NCBI GenBank assembly: GCA_036346225.1
Contig: JARFIW010001215.1
Span: 6,338,501-6,402,500, forward strand
DNA: 64,000 nucleotides
Direction of reading: 5' to 3'
From: Platerodrilus igneus
Taxonomy: Eukaryota > Arthropoda > Insecta > Coleoptera > Lycidae
The notes beneath the pieces are model-generated. The model was not told the origin of the DNA. It saw only the letters and a list, made by a program, of their open reading frames with translations, and did not search any database. Below, piece by piece: positions 43,816 through 56,696 of the stretch. Numbering within the stretch: the first letter of the stretch is position 1; each line of letters opens with the position of its first letter. The translations under genes were made by a program, and so were the position numbers.

Positions 43816-46349
43816 CCTAGACTAGTAAAAAATTATTGGACCTGGTCCGGAAACTTACTGATAGCACCTCATATGAGAATTTTGTGAAGAAATTACTTTC
43901 AGCAATGGGCAAGCAGAACTGGAGGATTTGGGAGACTGAAAATCTACAAGAAGTCCACGAGTATGTAATACATATGCTAAGAACGAATGTGGCCTGGTTT
44001 TTGGGAAAGTGGGGTGAAAGGTCCGTTGAGAGAATTAATATATGCAGCCTTGGTGAAGATTATATATTTTTTATTATTAAGTTAGAGATGTTGCTGAATA
44101 TAAATCCATAAAAATATATATGCATTTTCATTACAATTTGACTAGTTTATTAATTTTTCAAAAAAAAAACGTTCTTTTCAGAAGACCCTTTACTTATTGT
44201 GTGGTTTGATGATGTGTAAATTACCGCTTGATAATACAGTCACGTTATTCATAAGGGTTAATTTTTGCCATTACTTTGCTTTTGAATAAAAATATAATAC
44301 ATAGAGTGGAAAAGAATTATTTGAATGTTGTTACGCATTAAAAAAACCTTGTCATAGAGATTCTAGTAAACAATTATGTTTAGGGAAATTTTGTATAATT
44401 AATTAGAGGTATCAACACAGATTTGTGTAATCTAATTTTAGACGTATGGTATTACGCTTTATAAATCTTGTTTAGTATTCCCAGGCAATGTTTAAAAGGA
44501 ATAGTCTTTATTATTGTGTAATTTTGTGATGTAGATGGTTCACATGTTCGTGAAACCAACATGTTGTTTTCCGGCCAATCAGGCTCTGTATCTACAAACC
44601 AGTATGTTTACAAGTTGGAAACAATGAATTGCCATGATTCATTCTGAACATGACTACCTTACCTTGAAGCATTAGCATGAGTGCTTTATAAAATAATATG
44701 GTGACATTGCCTGCTAGTTCCTGCTCCTCCTAAATATCATACCTTACCTGTTTTTGTTGGAGGAATAGCAACCAGCTTCACGGAATTTGATATAGAACAG
44801 AATTGAGAACCCATTCTTAAGACAACTCTTACAAGACAGACAATAATCAGTAGTTATCCAGCTTGCTAAAATGCATAATCTAAAGGTATGAGGAGTTATA
44901 ACTAATTTACATTATCAATTTGTATGCGAATTAAATATTCCATTTGTAGTTTCTGTAAAACCTATTACATCCTCTAGGCAACCATGCAATTAACTATAGT
45001 GCATTTACCTTTTTGGAGTTTATAATAATTGGCACTCGCGTTGAGTCCTAATTATTTTTCGTTACAGTACGATGCTAAAACCAAAATGTTTGTAATTTCC
45101 CATAAAATTAAAATTAGCAGATTAAACATCGTAATGTTCCAATAAAGAATTTTTAAAAACTACTAATTTCAATTTAGTACGAATAAGCAATGTTCAAGAA
45201 ACATCACGTAGCGAGAATATTACTAAGTTACTAATTGTTGTTTTGACGTGACTAAATAAATTTGCTAATCAATTTTAATTATATTTGTATACACATTGCA
45301 GTTAAGTAGTTTAGATGTTAATAATATTGCTCTTTAAATAATATTTAATTTCGCTTGAATTACTTTAATTGGATGCATGAGTGAGTGTAAGTAGCATTAA
45401 CATTTCCTTTAGAAGTTAAATATAGAACCTTAACTAGAAGTATCTTACCTTGGTTTTACGCTTATCGTTTAAATTAATTATATTTTGATAGCTAATATAA
45501 TGCATGGCTTCCTTGAAGTAAAAGTAGCCCTGTAAATTGTGCTTGTGGTTTTATCAATATTTATAATTATCTAATTTGCCGCCTATTTTTGTTTTTTTTT
45601 CCAAGCCTGCGGTCTAATTTAGATTTCATTGCCACAGAACCTTGGGTTTGTGTAACTTTAAGGTTACAAGTAAATTTATTAGATAGTTTATTTTAATTCT
45701 AGTTGTTAGAAGACCGACCCTGGTATTAAAACGTGGTCAGGCGATTCATACTAATTGTGATAACAAATCGATCAGTATTCTGTAAATTTTCACTTGTTTT
45801 GTTGTTGAAACTTGTTTAACTTGCTCCAGTGCAGCTAAATGCATGTACTTAAATAGTTGAAATTTACATTGCTCTTAAATATATACATTATTTTTATTAG
45901 GATGTTTCATAGATTACGACAACTCAATATAGCCATTTTTAATTAGTTTTATTTTCCACAGAAATGGTGCAACCTACTCATTTATTTGTGCAAAACCGTG
46001 CAATCTTGATCTAATCTCATATATTTGTGTTTTAAAACATGTGTGTCGCCATTTATTATCCCTGGTATTGAAGTACAAACTGTATGCACTTACCATAGTT
46101 AAAAGTGTGTAAAATTGATATAAATATTTTTTAAATTATTGTTTAAGATTTATTAAGGATCGAATCGCTTTCTAAATACAAATGGCATCCTCCGGGATAA
46201 TGGTATAAGAAGACATTTGCAATTTGTAAATGATTACAGCCCAAATTTGCCTTACATAACAATCAATTTAATGAGTTTATTATTTACTTAAGAATAACTT
46301 ATCGACTGATAAACAATTATTTAGTGTGGATAGCAAATTTTACTATCAG
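43816..46349. other. non-coding spacer
   Basis: AT-rich sequence without a recognised gene or repeat. The 91-codon ORF at 43836-44111 has no known motif and no splice context. Confidence 0.45.
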
Positions 46350-46910
46350 AAGCTATTAGTGTTAATTGACGCTAGTTACACGCATTAAATTTACCCTACC
46401 AAGAAGACATAGCAGTAATTAATGCACCAGCTAGCTTTCAATGGTAAAAGGTGGGTTCTATAAAAGCAAATGCAATTTTTTAGGAGTATACAAACTTTCA
46501 ACGCTTTCACTTACACCACCTGGAAAGATCTTTGAATTTTCTGTTCAATAAAAGTTTGAGTACCAATCCAACTGATTTCAGTCTCACTAGACGATTGGTG
46601 ATTTTTTCTTTCTGCAACACAAGTTGATGGGGCCTTGTGTACACTTTTTCTCATCCACTACTTTAAAATAAACACAATCAAATTATTTACCTAACCTAGA
46701 TTATCCAAACAAACAACAAAAATAATCTAGCTTTGCTCTAATTGGCCAAATATGCGTGAATCTAAAAGAAAAAGAACCTCTCAAATTTATTCAAATATAG
46801 GTATTCCACCAATTTAAGTGGTACATATAAATTTATGCAAATACAATTGTGATGCTTGTCTATATTAGAACTTTCTGTTGCATTACGCTAGCTAAGTATG
46901 CACAAACACA
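46350..46910 (+). repeat. dispersed repeat of unknown family, copy 1
   Basis: It matches 62230-62800 in the same orientation. Shared blocks include ACAGTAATTAATGC-type sequence, TTGTGTACACTTTTTCTC, TTTAAAATAAACACA and AAATTTATGCAAATACAATTGTG. It has no ORF and no clear ends. It could be a SINE/MITE-like family or an old segmental duplication. Confidence 0.7.
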
Positions 46911-49900
46911 GAATTCTTAGTACCAATAAATGTTATATAGCCAATTATAAAATATACGTCCGTATAAACATGTAGCTGGTGAAAAACAAAAATTCTATAA
47001 CCTACAGCTTGTTGATCGGATACAAGGTTCAAACGATCTTGTCGTGCAGGACAAAATAGGGCTGTCGGTAATCCACTAATCCAACGGGTATCGAAGGAAA
47101 GCATCCACTCTAGGAACACTTTCACGTATAATGACACTTTTTTTAAATCCGCATTTACTTTCGCATTTGGAAACTTATTTTACTACAAACCTGAGTTTCA
47201 AGGCTACTGTTACGAATTATTCAACTTCTTCAGCTGTCTGACAATTGCAGCTTGTCAATCGACTAACTGAAATGAAAGATCTGATTGGTCCTCTCTATTA
47301 TACCATGTCACTATTTATAAGCTATAATATTTCAAGGAATACACGGTTTATATGACTTGCACTGTCTTAAGGTCGGAGTTGAGGGTATTTCGATGCGTGA
47401 GAGCAATTATATGTATTTCTACGGTTTTGTTTTAATACCTACAGCTGGATTATTGGTTGGTCAATATGCCTTAAATTTTATGCTGTTTATGAGTTTCTGT
47501 CTGTAGGAGTGATTTACAATGATTTTGGTTTCTTTCAGTTTGTGTGAATGTTTATGAATGCACTTTACTAGGCTTGGTAATTTGCTGGAATTATGTAGGT
47601 ATTTATCTAATTTAATATACCTACCCTGAAGTCACAATTTGTATGGTTGGTTGTAAAAGATGATACTAGGCACTTTACTATTTACGTCTTGTTTTAATAT
47701 TATAATGAAATAGTCATGATATTAAATGTAAACACAAGCTTCTATAAAATTTTAAAAATATTTTCACTCTGAAGCTTATTTAACTAACTTAAATTGATAA
47801 ATGCTTTTTTATTTGCTAAAGTTTGCTTAATTAATTCGTTAATGTTACAAAGGGCTTGTGTTTATTGCACGTTTGTATACATTTCATTATTTTACACATG
47901 TAACTCTTTTGATGATAATGTTTGCCGAGACTCATATTTCTAAACTAAATATTAATTTATGTTTTCAGTATTTCTATACTTTTTTTATTGCTAACTTTTT
48001 TGTATAATAATATTGAAGGTGTTAACGAAAAAACATCCTTTATCCTTTCGAATCATTTGTCTATTTTTCATTTTTGTATTGTTAGCTGAAGAATAAATAC
48101 TGACAAGATGTTCTCTCAATTATGAGAAGAGGTAATATGTTGCTAAAATATGACGAATATGAATGTGTTGCTTTGATATTTTTAGTGGACGTGAAAATTG
48201 TACTAAAGAATGCTTGATTTGATAACATTATCCTAGTGTGCTGTTTTATTTTGCTAAGAGCTTGAGTATGATTTGTGACTGGGATGAGTTTGTTCTTTCA
48301 CAAAATTTAGGATGTGCTAAAGCAAGAAATGATAAGTGGTTCAAAGGGAAGTTCTCAAAGTGTATAGAAAAATGAAGGTTATGTTTGTTTGTATGTCAGA
48401 AAATTAAATTCAACAGAATAGGATAAACGAAATGTAGTGATTAGATAAACTACAAGGAGATATAGGTGGACCAAAATAAATCAGAGGTGGAAATGATAGA
48501 CAAAATATAAAAAAGTGGACAGACTGCGCATGTACTCGATAAGATTATACAAAAGTAAAAATTGTTATTGTACTTAAATAAATTTTCACAAAGGAGCAGA
48601 CAACTGCAAATAATCACCTGATGTAATTCCAAATTTCCTCACAAGCTGGTCTAGTTAAAGAACAATTGACTGAAATAAATTGGTTGGTTACGGATAAAAC
48701 TTGGTAGGCATTTCCGTTATTCTTTTTAATTTGCTTTAATTCTTACCATAGCTATATACATTATATTAACATGTATCTGTTTCTATTGCTCCTGTGACAT
48801 ACAAGGCGCACGAAACAGCTTTTTGTGCAAAATTTCTGTCGTTGATTGCTGTTCATGGGAAGATGATTGTTTCCATTTGTTCCTAAAATATCAAACAATT
48901 TTACTGGATATCCTTGGCCCAGGATGTTGGACCATTTATGTCCAGTAAAAGCAAGTATTTTACTAGAACATGTATAGAAGAAACGTGATTTTAATTTTAT
49001 TAAGCAATGACCTTGACCTAAAATATAACATTGTTTTCCCATTTGTGTTTGATCAAGATTAATCTGCTGCCATCTTGAATTTTGCGATTAAACTGCTAGA
49101 ACTCATCTACTGACGATGTTTATTCTATATTTCAAATAAATAAGGAAACAATTCTAATCAAATACCTTGTTGAAACAAACAAGATTATTAATTGAAGATT
49201 TCAAAATATGGTAATTTTGGCGAAATTTTAGTTGGAATATTTCTACTTGACGATCGGCATTATTTAATTTATTAATCATTGTATTTTTATATGACTATTT
49301 TAGTTTTATCAGTTCATAATATATTCTTCTAAACTAGTTTATGCAAAGAATCGAATGCTGAATATTTTTTTGTATAATACAAATTCTAATAGTAAAGTTA
49401 TAATGGTAAAATCGTATGTTTAGAAATCCCCTGTAATCTTATCATTGTTTGTTTTGGTGCAAATTCGAATAGATATGGTTGGTTTGTTTACTCACCAATG
49501 TACGATATTTTCTTTAATTCCGGCTTCTAAGGATTTTTTTATTTGTTTAAAGTTAATTCCTGGTTGCATTGTATCATTTCTGTTGTAGGATAGCCTTTGT
49601 GAGGTATTCAAGAGCTGCAGTAATTGAATTTGTACAGAACTAATTAGATTTAGAGTGAGGATGGCGAAAACAATCGCTAGTTCCGGCCGTAAAATCTACC
49701 AAAAAATTGAGCTTTAAAATAAAGTACACATAATTTATGCGTAAAAGAACGATTACTTTTTATGGAAGAGCTTTTAAATGGGTACATTACTTCACCAGGT
49801 GTATTTTAACAATAATGGATACATTAAAAAAACAGCTTGTAGTATTAAAATTCTACTTAAATACGGTTTTAATTTTTGGGAAATGAGAACAATTAAAGGT

Positions 49901-51585
49901 ACCTACTCAAACTTTATACTGACTGGTTGTGCAGGTATAGATCCAACTTATTGTTGCACAAAAGCACCCAACACGGACAACTTTCCCTATGTGACCAGTA
50001 TACCACGTCTGCATTTTTCTCACTTGCATTCGGAAACCTGTTTTCTTTAACAGTTCCGTGGTTTGAATACAGCCACGTGAACTGCCTGGTTCTCAATATC
50101 GTCCCACACCGCATGTCAATCAAATTGCTGTGCTGAGGATGTCTGATTTCAAATAACTGATTGAATGAATTGCCTCTTTTACTATCCATGGGTTTTTATA
50201 ACTTTCAGTGTCCCAAGATTATTGCGCGCTATTATTCTCGCGGGTGGCACGTCTAACTTGCCCTATTTTTGGAGTCAGTATCATTCTGTCCATGTGAACC
50301 TTAATTTGTTCCCACGATTTTACATTTAAAACTGATGACTGCATCTTTTGTGCGTTCTCAACACATTAATTTTATTAGTTGCGGATTTTGGGGTGTATCT
50401 TTCTTAGTTTATGGTTACTTGAACTCGTGTGAATTTGTACAAATATCTTTATTATGAACAGTTATTTCCCCCTTCCTATCTGTTATTTTATTAAATTTAT
50501 AACCAATGGATGTAAAGTACCAATATTTACTACCATTTGTATTTAATGTACTGAGCACTTTCCTATTTTAATATTACATTTTAAATATAAACTGCCAAAG
50601 CTTTTAAATTTTACAGGGTGTTCTCGTTCTAAAAGCTCAGTTAACTAACCCAATGGGCATGAAGTACACTACTATGTAGTTTGTAACTAAGTAGTAAAAA
50701 TACGATAATGAACTAGTATGGCACTTTTAAGAATTCTCAAGACAGTGTTGTTATGTATCAATTTCTCGTTTTGTAGTAGATTTATTTTGACAAAAAAACT
50801 TCGTTTGGGATTGCAGTAGCGTATGATCAACTCAAGTATATATTTTTTAACAAAAGCAGTTGTAGGTCATTTTTTAGTGGACAATCAGCATTAATTATCA
50901 CCAAAACAAAGCCTGTGGTATGCACCTGTCATATCACTATATAACCTAGAATATTTCAATTTGGCAACTTAAATAAAATTTTATAAACGCTAATGCATTT
51001 TCAAGTTATACAGTGTCTTCACTTGTCGCAGAAAGATGTAAACCAAAACTCCCATGTATATAATATTACATGAACTTAGCAAATAGTTTAGGAATTATGT
51101 AGTAAAACTGAAGACAATTTTTTAATTTTGGTAAAATGCAGCGATCATTGTCGTTTTTTGGTGATTTTCTTTTAATAAACGAGTTACTTTTTAATTTGTC
51201 ACATTCTTTATAAAAAGATTGAGTGATTTTAGATTTTACTGTTGCTGCTTATTCTACTTTTAATTTTGTTATTATGCATTCATGGTTTGTCTGGTTGTCA
51301 TATTTCAGAAGTATTAATCTTAAATTTTTATTGGATTAATTTGCGTACCATTCATCCAGAATATTTTTTACCGATTGTTAATAAAACCTGCTTTTCTTTA
51401 TGGTCACCTAAATTATTCCATTTGTTAATAGGGATGTTCTTATTTTATAACATTTGCAATAGTGCGTAAATGTTATTACGCAACCCATGTGCAATAAATT
51501 AATTTGTTCTGAATAAAAATATAGGGGAAATTAATGGTTAATTGTTTTTGCTGATTTGAAATTTTAATACTAATACTTTGGCCAA
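46911..51585. other. long non-coding AT-rich stretch
   Basis: No exon, TE protein or structured repeat was recognised. Parts such as 49.93-50.19 kb are locally GC-richer, with an ORF on each strand, but they carry no known motif. Confidence 0.4.
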
Positions 51586-51587
51586 TA

Positions 51588-52802
51588 CACTGCTCAAAAT
51601 AATTAGAGGAACATATATTCACGTCTCAATAACTTTTTTTGTGTTAGCAATATACAATTCTATTAATGCGTATTTCAAAGATCAACATTTTGTTTGCATA
51701 AATTTTCAAAAACAAAAAGAATTACATATGACAATACCAATTCAAATAAACTACAAGAAATAAAATAGAACAAGCAAGCATACTGCATGTACAACGTAAA
51801 GTTGTTAAGAAGATTTAGTTCATTAATGACTTGTGTATTTTGTATTAGCACGAATTACTGCTTAACATCTCTGAGGTGTGCTTCACACGAGCCTACAGAC
51901 GTCTTCTTGCGGTGTATTCTTCCATTCTTCGATTAAGGCATTTGTTAGCAGTTGAAGGGTCTATTGTTGATTTGAGTGTCGTCGAACAAAAAACCCAGAG
52001 ATGCTCAATGGGATGTTTAGATCAGGACTTACAGGTGAATGAAGCATTAAATTGTTTAATTTTCAACTGACCAGAACGGGTGGTCAAATTGAGGGTGTGC
52101 ACACTAACTACAGTGGTGCGGGTGTGGATCCCTATAGAAACAAAGAGAAGTAGAAGAAATCGAAATATATAAAAATTAAACAGGTTCAAATTCAGGTTAT
52201 ACTATTAAAACAGTTTACCCTGAAAGGCTTTCAATATTGTCCTAAATTTATTGGCACGGACTCACCTGGTCTTTTATATCCTCCATTTTCTAGATATCGA
52301 TTTGTCGCACTGAAGGACTGATGTTACAATTTCTTGTGACTTGTCAAATACTTGCGCCTTTTAGGACTTTGTCCAATGCGTCTTTTATATCCTCCGTTTT
52401 TTAGATATCGACTTGTCACACGAAAGGGCTGACGTTAAAATTTCTTGCCGTTCTTGAGAGACACAACAGCACGAATGACTTCTAACTCGTTTAAATGCTT
52501 CATTTTGATATACCGTAATCAAACTTAACAATTTATGATGAACTGACGACATAGTTTACTGTTCCAAAGCACAATACACTTATAAAATAAAATTTTTCTT
52601 ACTAGCTCCACTTTACATTTTATAGTTTGTTTAAATTGGCATTGTTATCTTGAAAGTGATATGTAAAATTTGTTTTGTTTTTACAAATCTATTCGAACAA
52701 ATTGTTAATCTTTGCAATATGCAGTATTAGATTTGTCTATTGTTAAAATTAAAAAATTTATTGAGATATAAGTATGTATTCCTGTAATTATTTTGAGCAG
52801 TG
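51588..52802 (-). mobile_element. Tc1-like element, decayed
   Basis: The TIRs start CACTGCTCAAAATAATTA (left 51588; right on the minus strand from 52802) and share an ATCTCAATAA-type inner block. A TA lies to the left (51586-51587); the right flank is CA, likely a mutated TA. At 1215 bp it is shorter than an intact Tc1 (about 1.6 kb), consistent with an internal deletion. The transposase lies on the minus strand. Confidence 0.83.
51780..52510 (-). pseudogene. Tc1-like transposase remnant
   Basis: The N-terminus reads MKHLNELEVIRAVVSLKNGK (about 52.5 kb). After a deleted or rearranged middle, the C-terminus contains SPDLN (about 52.03 kb, part of the third catalytic block), NALIEEWKNTPQEDVCRLV (about 51.92 kb) and PQRCQAVIRANT-like sequence (about 51.86 kb). 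Stops interrupt both parts. A GATATAAAAGACG(C)-type segment is duplicated at about 52.27-52.32 and 52.38-52.43 kb. It is inactive. Confidence 0.78.
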
Positions 52803-54451
52803 CATTTGGCCATAATCTATTTTTTATATTCTATTAAACGTTTTACTTAAATTCGTGTGTTTATTTAGTGTTTAAGATGACATAAATATGTTTGCTGTCA
52901 CTATTATGTATTTAGTTTGAAATTGTGTTATTATTGCTGCTTAAACATCGAAACGAGTCATTTTATGAGCGTTTAGAGTGTCAAACGGCCATATAATATT
53001 TGCTCTATATTTTGCATGCAATTGTATTGTTATTGGTGCTCAAAGCGAATCATTAATATATAGCAGTTTTATTTTATAAATACTCTATACCTACATGCAG
53101 AATAATTAAAAATATCAGTGAGGCATACTATATTTTAATTTGCTTTATTAATCTGAGTGCAACGTTATTGCAATACGTAAAGCTTTTACTTCCATTTTGT
53201 CATTATTAGTTAAATACCTACTTTTTATAAACTTTTAACCAAACCATTTTAAATGTTTTTCATCAGGGTTATATAGTGCTGTTGCTGCTGCTGCTGCTGT
53301 TGCTGTTATGGTACTGTTGAGAATTTGGTTAACCACGTGCTACACATTATGTACCCGATGTCATATGTTATTTTTTTACTACGGTTTATATCTTTTTTAA
53401 AAATCATATTATGGTAAGATTTTATTATCTAGAGTAAAATGTATTAAAGCGATAAAGAAACATTATTGACGTGGATGAAGTTTAATAGATCATGTACCAA
53501 CGATAACATATACTTAAAAGCAAATAGCTTTGAAAAATTTGTTTCAAAAAGAAAGTATTATTCTGAAATTGTTTTACTTTCTATTTTGTTAAACGTGATA
53601 TATTTACAGCCAATTTTCTATTTTTCCCAAAATCTTTTGATATCTATTATAATATTTCCAATGCCGTCTTATCTTTTTATCTATCACGACTGTTTTTTAT
53701 GTCATTCTTTACAACAAACACCAATTTCGTGAGGGTTAAATTCACATTCAGCGCTTAATTTGATAGTATAGTCATTCAGTACTGTTGTGACTAGTTTTGT
53801 AAATTCTTTTGCATGTTTAAGTATCCAGATAACAATTTGATATGATTCGATGAGAAATTACACACGATTTTCTGAAAATGTTTACTAGATAATTAGCGTT
53901 GCTTTGTCGATTTTGCTTATCGGACAAATTTCTATTCTTATTTTAACGTACTAGACTTCAATTTTATAAATTTCTAGATTTTAATTTGAAAGTATTTCAT
54001 ACAATTTAAATGATATGATTTTTTTATTGTAAGAATAATTGGTTTCGATTTTTTTAAACCCTAAACTTTGCAAGTGCAAGAAATTATATAATTTATTAGT
54101 CGTCAACAACAATAGCAATAGCACATTTTGTTAGATTCATGTTTGAAATTAAAATTCATATTGAAATCAGTAAGTAGAAAATCACTTGGAATATTTGTCG
54201 TTTCTTTAATAGGACATCATCAAAATGTAATTTATTTAAATCAATAACCAATAGGGGCGTGATAAATATACGTTAACCAAGAATATTTGATTCAGAATAC
54301 TGAAACATTTATGTTTTATTGATCTGTTTTTAAGTACACGTAATGTCTCATTATTTATTAAAAATAAAAACCTCAAAAATTAATGTTTCTGCTTTTGTGT
54401 TTGATGGTTTTGGTGGTAGAATAATTTAGTGACTTCTCTCTTTGTGTACAG
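52803..54451 (+). other. likely REXO1 upstream intron or intergenic
   Basis: AT-rich sequence ending in a good splice acceptor (GACTTCTCTCTTTGTGTACAG, 54431-54451). Apart from a short GCT-rich microsatellite, no gene or repeat was recognised. Confidence 0.5.
53276..53310 (+). repeat. (CTG/GCT)n microsatellite
   Basis: TGCTGTTGCTGCTGCTGCTG, continuing TTGCTGTTATGG. It is short and not in an evident exon. Confidence 0.85.
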
Positions 54452-55917
54452 AAGACCCAGACCCAGGCGGTAACACCAGCAGCAGTAGCAGCAGCTCAGA
54501 TTTCAACCTGGACAACAGTTTACCGTCTTCAGCTTCGCCCAATCCTTCTTTGAAAGGTTTGTCACGTCGTCAGCGTAAGAATAGAAGACGAGATGATCAT
54601 TCGCCTTCTGAACAGAAGAAAAAGTCCAAAGGGAAACGTCCTGAAAATTTACTTAATCGTAAATCTATTTCAAATGTTCCTTTGAAGCAATATTTAAAAC
54701 TTAATTTGGCAGAACAGGATTCTGCTTCATTTTTAAGGTCGTATCTTTTAAGTCCTGAACAGATGTTAACGATGGGGTATCCTATGGAAAGTAGTAGCTA
54801 TCCTGGTCGTGCAATTATTTTTAAAAGCCCAATGAGTGTTCCTACTTATACACAGAGCAATTATCGATACACTAAAATTAACGTAAATGAGTCTAGATTT
54901 GATGTTAATGCACAGGAGTTTATACCTGGTATGGATTATTCAGAAATTAAAGCAGAGTGGAGTGCGGGGCATGATAGTGGACAAGGTTCGGGTAGTTCTA
55001 GTGATTCGGGTGATAACATTGACGATTCTGAAGGAAGTGATATATCGGATAAACAGTATCTTGATGAGGACAATTGTGAACCCATAAAGATTATTACGTC
55101 TCATCGTCCAAGCGACGGCCGCAAATGTGTTCGATGTGGACAAATATTTGTTGTTACTAGGTGTGGTGAATATTTAACACAAGAGCGATGTCAGTATCAT
55201 TGGGCCAAACTAGAAAATTCCGTTACATCAGCATCTGGTAAACATGGATTTGCTAAACAGTATGGTTGTTGTCGTGGTAAGCCTGATTCACGAGGTTGTA
55301 CAATTGGAAAATGTCATGTTTGGTCGGGTGTAAAAGACGGTTTTAATGGACCATTTGATTCATATGTCCGTACCAGACCACGCAAAACGCCTCCTTTAGA
55401 TGGTAATTTTGGAGTGTATGCTTTAGACTGTGAAATGTGTTATACCAGCGCAGGTTTGGAGGTTACAAAAATAACAGTAATTGCATTAGATGGTCGTTTA
55501 GTGTATGATACTTTTGTTAAACCAGAACGGGAAGTCGTTGATTATAATACACGATACTCGGGAATAACTGCCAAAGACTTATGTAAAAAAGGTGCTACTA
55601 AAACGTTGCGTGAAGTACAAAATGATTTAATGGGTTTTGTTAATGCAGACACTATTTTAGTTGGACACGGTTTAGAAAATGACTTAAGGGCATTAAAAAT
55701 AATGCATTACACAGTTGTAGACACAGCAGTTGCGTTCCCTCATTATAACGGTTTGCCATATAGACGATCTTTAAAATCGCTAGCTTCTAGTTTTTTAAAA
55801 CGTGAAATACAAGGTAGCTCTGGTGGTCATAGCAGCTTTGAAGATGCTCGTGCGTGTATGGAACTTATGTTATGGCGAATACGTAAAGACTTTGGTTCAA
55901 TTATCCATTATCATTAG
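54452..55917 (+). CDS. REXO1: REXO1-like RNA exonuclease, large 3'-terminal exon
   Basis: DEDDh 3'-5' exoribonuclease of the REXO1/prage (GOR) type, which trims structured RNAs in the nucleus or nucleolus. The exon is entered in phase 1 after TTTGTGTACAG and stays open for about 488 codons to TAG at 55915-55917. Counting codon 1 at 54442, it has a Ser-rich start, a basic stretch (RRQRKNRRRD), VPLKQYLKLNLAEQD, an acidic Ser/Asp linker, Zn-ligand pairs (RKCVRCGQ, YGCCRGKPDSRGC), ExoI ALDCEMCYT (Asp329, Glu331), ExoII GHGLENDL (Asp414) and ExoIII GHSSFEDARACMEL (His463, Asp468). All catalytic residues are present, so the domain should be active. The N-terminal part of REXO1 is not visible upstream in the window. 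A processed copy is less likely, because the acceptor is strong and no poly(A) tail follows. Confidence 0.88.
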
Positions 55918-56297
55918 CTAGGTTATATGATGCGTTTTATATAGTTGACGAACTATATAAATCATACTCATTTTTCATTATGCCTTTATTTATTACTGCA
56001 TTTCATCTTTCATTTCTTCGTGTGACTGAAAGAAAAATGTGATGTTTATAGGATTAAGTTAAAGATAAGAGAAATTTGTAGTATTACTTAAAACTCAAGT
56101 TCCTGTTTTAACGGACTGAGTCAAAGGGAATCTCATTCACCGTTTTTAAATTATTACTAGTACTTCTTTTTGTACCAATAGTTTTTAAGAAAGTTGCGTA
56201 AGTTTTATAATAATATTTCTAAGTGATATTATTGTAAACACTTTCAGGATTTTGTTGCAAAATTATGTAACATCATTCCTGGCTGTGAATACCATAC

Positions 56298-56303
56298 AAT
56301 AAA
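56298..56303 (+). terminator. candidate polyadenylation signal for REXO1
   Basis: AATAAA about 380 bp after the stop codon, in an otherwise unremarkable 3' untranslated stretch. It is a candidate only; AATAAA is frequent in this AT-rich DNA. Confidence 0.4.
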
Positions 56304-56696
56304 AATGACTGTGAATTGTTTTAATATTAATAATTTAGACTTTTAAACGCTCAAAGTGTATCGATCAATTGATGTTGCGAAAATATAATTTTATTATATT
56401 TCTTACTTGGTTTGTTATTTGTAAAGTTTTACAGAAACAGTTAAAATATTGGAGCCAACAACTAGTCCATAGTTGCTAGATGACCAGGTTTACTGAAAGG
56501 TAAGTAAAACTAAACAACACATGAATGCTTAATTTTAAGTTGTTAGGACAATAATCGATGACTTTTTTGTTTGGTTCTCTGGCAGTTGATGTTGTATTCG
56601 TGGGGTTTTGTTGGTGCATGTGTAAATGGTTTATTTTTCATATTCGTGTATCAGTAGAAAATACTGAAAAGCATCTAACTTACTATGTTGTAGATT

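Noticed and set aside
43836..44111. 91-codon + ORF just after the mariner remnant
   Set aside because: No known motif, no start or splice context, and nothing conserved that I recognise.
49914..50189. 91-codon minus-strand ORF overlapping + strand ORFs in a locally GC-richer patch
   Set aside because: No motif recognised and no splice sites in keeping with an exon; possibly a very old TE scrap.
54452..55917. REXO1 exon as a processed retrocopy
   Set aside because: It begins at a strong splice acceptor with a polypyrimidine tract, the frame is fully open with all catalytic residues, and no poly(A) or target duplication is seen.
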